8,138 bases of DNA, taken from assembly GCA_016763895.1 (NCBI GenBank), contig JAESSV010000115.1, positions 1 through 8,138 of the forward strand. Reading direction: 5' to 3'. The DNA comes from Magnetovibrio sp. (GTDB lineage Bacteria > Pseudomonadota > Alphaproteobacteria > Rhodospirillales > Magnetovibrionaceae). Shown here in pieces: positions 6,441 through 8,138 of this stretch; the first letter of the stretch is position 1; every line of letters starts with the position of its first letter. The translations under genes were made by a program, and so were the position numbers. The notes below the pieces were generated by a model. The model was given only the letters and a program-made list of their open reading frames with translations, was not told where the DNA came from and searched no databases.

Positions 6441-7685
6441 ATGACTGCATCAGACCCCATTCAAACCAACCGCCATCAAACCATTGCCGTAAATGTGGGC
6501 GGCGTGATGGTGGGGGGTGGGCATCCCATCGTGGTTCAATCCATGACCAACACCGATACCGCAAATGTGGACGCCACGGTGGCTCAAGTGGCTGCCTTGG
6601 CAAATGCAGGTTCCCAATTGGTGCGCATGACGGTGGATCGAGACGACGCGGCCAAAGCCGTGCCGATTATCCGTGAAAAACTCTTGGCGATGAACATTGA
6701 TGTGCCCTTGGTTGGGGATTTTCATTATGTGGGCCACAAGTTGTTAACGGATCATCCTGCCTGCGCCGATGCCTTGGCAAAATTTCGCATCAATCCCGGC
6801 AACGTTGGATTCAAAGGCAAAAAAGACGCTCAATTTTCAACCATGATTGAATTGGCTGCAAAGCTTGGCAAGGCGGTTCGCATTGGCGTGAATTGGGGCA
6901 GTCTGGATCAAGAATTGGCGCAAAGCTTGATGGATGAAAATGGCAAACGATCAAGGCCGCTTTCCCCAGAAGCCATCACCCGCGAAGCTTTGGTGCGCAG
7001 CGCTCTCGACAGCGCCAATCGGGCCGTCGAATTGGGCCTTGCCAAAGACCGGATCATCATTTCTTGCAAGGTGTCTGAGGTTCCCGAGTTGATTTTGGTG
7101 TACCAAGATTTGATCACGCGGTCTGATTTTGCCCTGCATTTGGGATTAACCGAAGCGGGCATGGGCGACAAAGGCATCGTGGCTTCTACCGCTGCGTTAT
7201 CGGTGTTGTTGGCCCAGGGCATTGGCGATACCATTCGCGTGTCATTGACGCCGGAACCCGGTGGTGCGCGCACCCGCGAAGTGCACGTGGCCCAAGGCAT
7301 ATTGCAAAGTTTGCACTTGCGCAGTTTCAAACCCCAAGTCACCGCATGTCCGGGCTGTGGCCGCACCACTTCATCTTTGTTCCAAGAATTGGCCCAAGAC
7401 ATCGAAGGTTATGTCCTTGATCGCATGCCAGATTGGCGGGACGAATACCCCGGCGTTGAAGATATGAAGCTTGCCGTTATGGGCTGCATCGTCAATGGCC
7501 CCGGCGAAAGTAAGTATTCAGACATTGGCATTTCTTTGCCCGGCACCGGAGAAACACCATCCGCCCCGGTCTTTATCGACGGCGAAAAAGTCGCGACCTT
7601 AAAAGGCGCCGATTTAGCGGGGCAGTTCAAGGCGATGGTCGAAAACTATGTTGTCAAACGCTATGCCTCGAAAGATGGCGCTTGA
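6441..7685 (+). CDS. ispG: IspG (GcpE), 4-hydroxy-3-methylbut-2-enyl diphosphate synthase
   Basis: IspG is a cytoplasmic [4Fe-4S] enzyme that reductively converts methylerythritol cyclodiphosphate to HMBPP, the next-to-last step of the MEP isoprenoid pathway; this supplies precursors for ubiquinone and for undecaprenyl phosphate. The protein is 414 residues, within the usual range for proteobacterial IspG without the plant-type insert. Seen: the N-terminal barrel opening with [10 protein letters not shown] (31-40) and VRMTVD (61-66), FRINPGN (125-131), LTEAG (246-250), and the C-terminal iron-sulfur part with CPGCGRT, giving cluster ligands Cys303 and Cys306, Cys349 in GCIVNGPGE, and the conserved Glu356. 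All ligands are intact, so it should be functional. It follows the RodZ-like gene by 87 bp and ends 1 bp before the hemA start, suggesting translational coupling with hemA. Confidence 0.97.
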   Translation: MTASDPIQTNRHQTIAVNVGGVMVGGGHPIVVQSMTNTDTANVDATVAQVAALANAGSQLVRMTVDRDDAAKAVPIIREKLLAMNIDVPLVGDFHYVGHKLLTDHPACADALAKFRINPGNVGFKGKKDAQFSTMIELAAKLGKAVRIGVNWGSLDQELAQSLMDENGKRSRPLSPEAITREALVRSALDSANRAVELGLAKDRIIISCKVSEVPELILVYQDLITRSDFALHLGLTEAGMGDKGIVASTAALSVLLAQGIGDTIRVSLTPEPGGARTREVHVAQGILQSLHLRSFKPQVTACPGCGRTTSSLFQELAQDIEGYVLDRMPDWRDEYPGVEDMKLAVMGCIVNGPGESKYSDIGISLPGTGETPSAPVFIDGEKVATLKGADLAGQFKAMVENYVVKRYASKDGA

Positions 7686-7686
7686 A

Positions 7687-8138
7687 ATGGCCGATGTGCT
7701 TTCCCCATCCGATAATACATTTGATGGAGACGTATTGCGGCCTGTTGTGGTGGGGGCAAACCATCAATCCAGCACCATGATGATGCGCGACCGTATTTTT
7801 GTCGATGAACAAAACGTGCCCGTGTTGTTGAGCCGCATGGAAAAACTTGGCATCGATCAAGCGGTGCTTTTGGCCACGTGTGACCGCGTTGAAGTCATTG
7901 GCATGACGACCGATGTGAACGCCTTTGAAGACGCGGCCTTGAACACCTTGGCGGATGAAGGTGAATGTTCTGTGGCGGACTTAAAAGAGCAAACCTATAC
8001 GCGGATTGGAAATGAGGCGGTCGCCCACGTGTTTTCGGTGACGTCATCGTTGGACAGTTTGATGATTGGTGAACCCCAAGTGTTGGGGCAGGTTAAACAA
8101 GCGCACCGCTTGGCTCGTGATGCCGGTTTTGTCAAAGC
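7687..8138 (+). CDS. hemA: HemA, glutamyl-tRNA reductase (N-terminal part, cut by window edge)
   Basis: 150 codons are open from ATG 7687 to the right edge. Glutamyl-tRNA reductase uses NADPH to reduce glutamyl-tRNA(Glu) to glutamate-1-semialdehyde, the first step of tetrapyrrole synthesis by the C5 route. Seen: VVVGANHQSS (20-29), the catalytic block LLATCDRVEV with the nucleophile Cys65 (61-70), and the strongly conserved SSLDSLMIGEPQVLGQVKQA (120-139). The usual STCNR reads ATCDR here; the cysteine and arginine are kept. About two thirds of the gene, including the NADPH-binding and dimer domains, lies beyond the window. An in-frame ATG at 7675 would overlap ispG by 11 bases and add four residues; neither start has a strong ribosome site, so translation may be coupled to ispG termination. 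The substrate class is clear: this is not 5-aminolevulinate synthase, which shares the gene name in some Alphaproteobacteria. Confidence 0.94.
   Translation, partial: MADVLSPSDNTFDGDVLRPVVVGANHQSSTMMMRDRIFVDEQNVPVLLSRMEKLGIDQAVLLATCDRVEVIGMTTDVNAFEDAALNTLADEGECSVADLKEQTYTRIGNEAVAHVFSVTSSLDSLMIGEPQVLGQVKQAHRLARDAGFVK

Noticed and set aside
6908..7402. 164-codon minus-strand open frame
   Set aside because: Fully antisense to the conserved core of ispG; its composition is that of a reverse-frame shadow.

Overview
The window is a compact stretch of housekeeping chromosome from an alphaproteobacterium, most likely a member of the Rhodospirillales or a close marine relative. The placement rests on the UbiG N-terminus ([17 protein letters not shown]), a GAF-containing PtsP with an LCGEAAG/PLEAMALI C-terminal signature, and the divergent ubiG/lysC arrangement with ptsP nearby. 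I assign it from remembered family features, not from a search. I see no phage, insertion sequence, CRISPR, tRNA, rRNA or plasmid feature.

Layout. Positions 1-268 (minus strand) are the N-terminal part of ubiG (ubiquinone O-methyltransferase), cut by the window edge. A 202-bp divergent intergenic region follows. Everything after it is on the plus strand: lysC (aspartate kinase, 471-1694); a flavin oxidoreductase of the FabK/nitronate monooxygenase family 4 bp later (1699-2718); ptsP (EI-Ntr of the nitrogen phosphotransferase system, 2750-5026) 31 bp later; a RodZ-like membrane-anchored helix-turn-helix protein with an internal Lys/Pro-rich pentapeptide repeat tract (about 5121-6353); ispG (HMBPP synthase of the MEP isoprenoid pathway, 6441-7685); and the first 150 codons of hemA (glutamyl-tRNA reductase, 7687 to the end).

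How the genes fit together. lysC, the FabK-like gene and ptsP are close enough to form one operon linking aspartate-family amino acid synthesis, a flavin reductase and nitrogen-responsive phosphorelay control. The RodZ-like gene, ispG and hemA form a second close group; rodZ next to ispG is also seen in enterobacteria. ispG and hemA are separated by 1 bp. There is no convincing intrinsic terminator anywhere in the window, so read-through across all the plus-strand genes is possible.

The window looks mostly ordinary. The points worth a second look are: a candidate internal translation start in lysC exactly where some Gram-positive aspartate kinases begin their separate beta subunit; a flavin enzyme that resembles FabK (enoyl-ACP reductase II) more than classical nitronate monooxygenase; a hairpin that places the ptsP Shine-Dalgarno in its loop and pairs up to the start codon; a perfectly in-phase 15-bp repeat tract in the RodZ-like gene; and a C5-pathway hemA in a lineage where many members make 5-aminolevulinate by the Shemin route. 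I did not find a convincing new multi-gene system.
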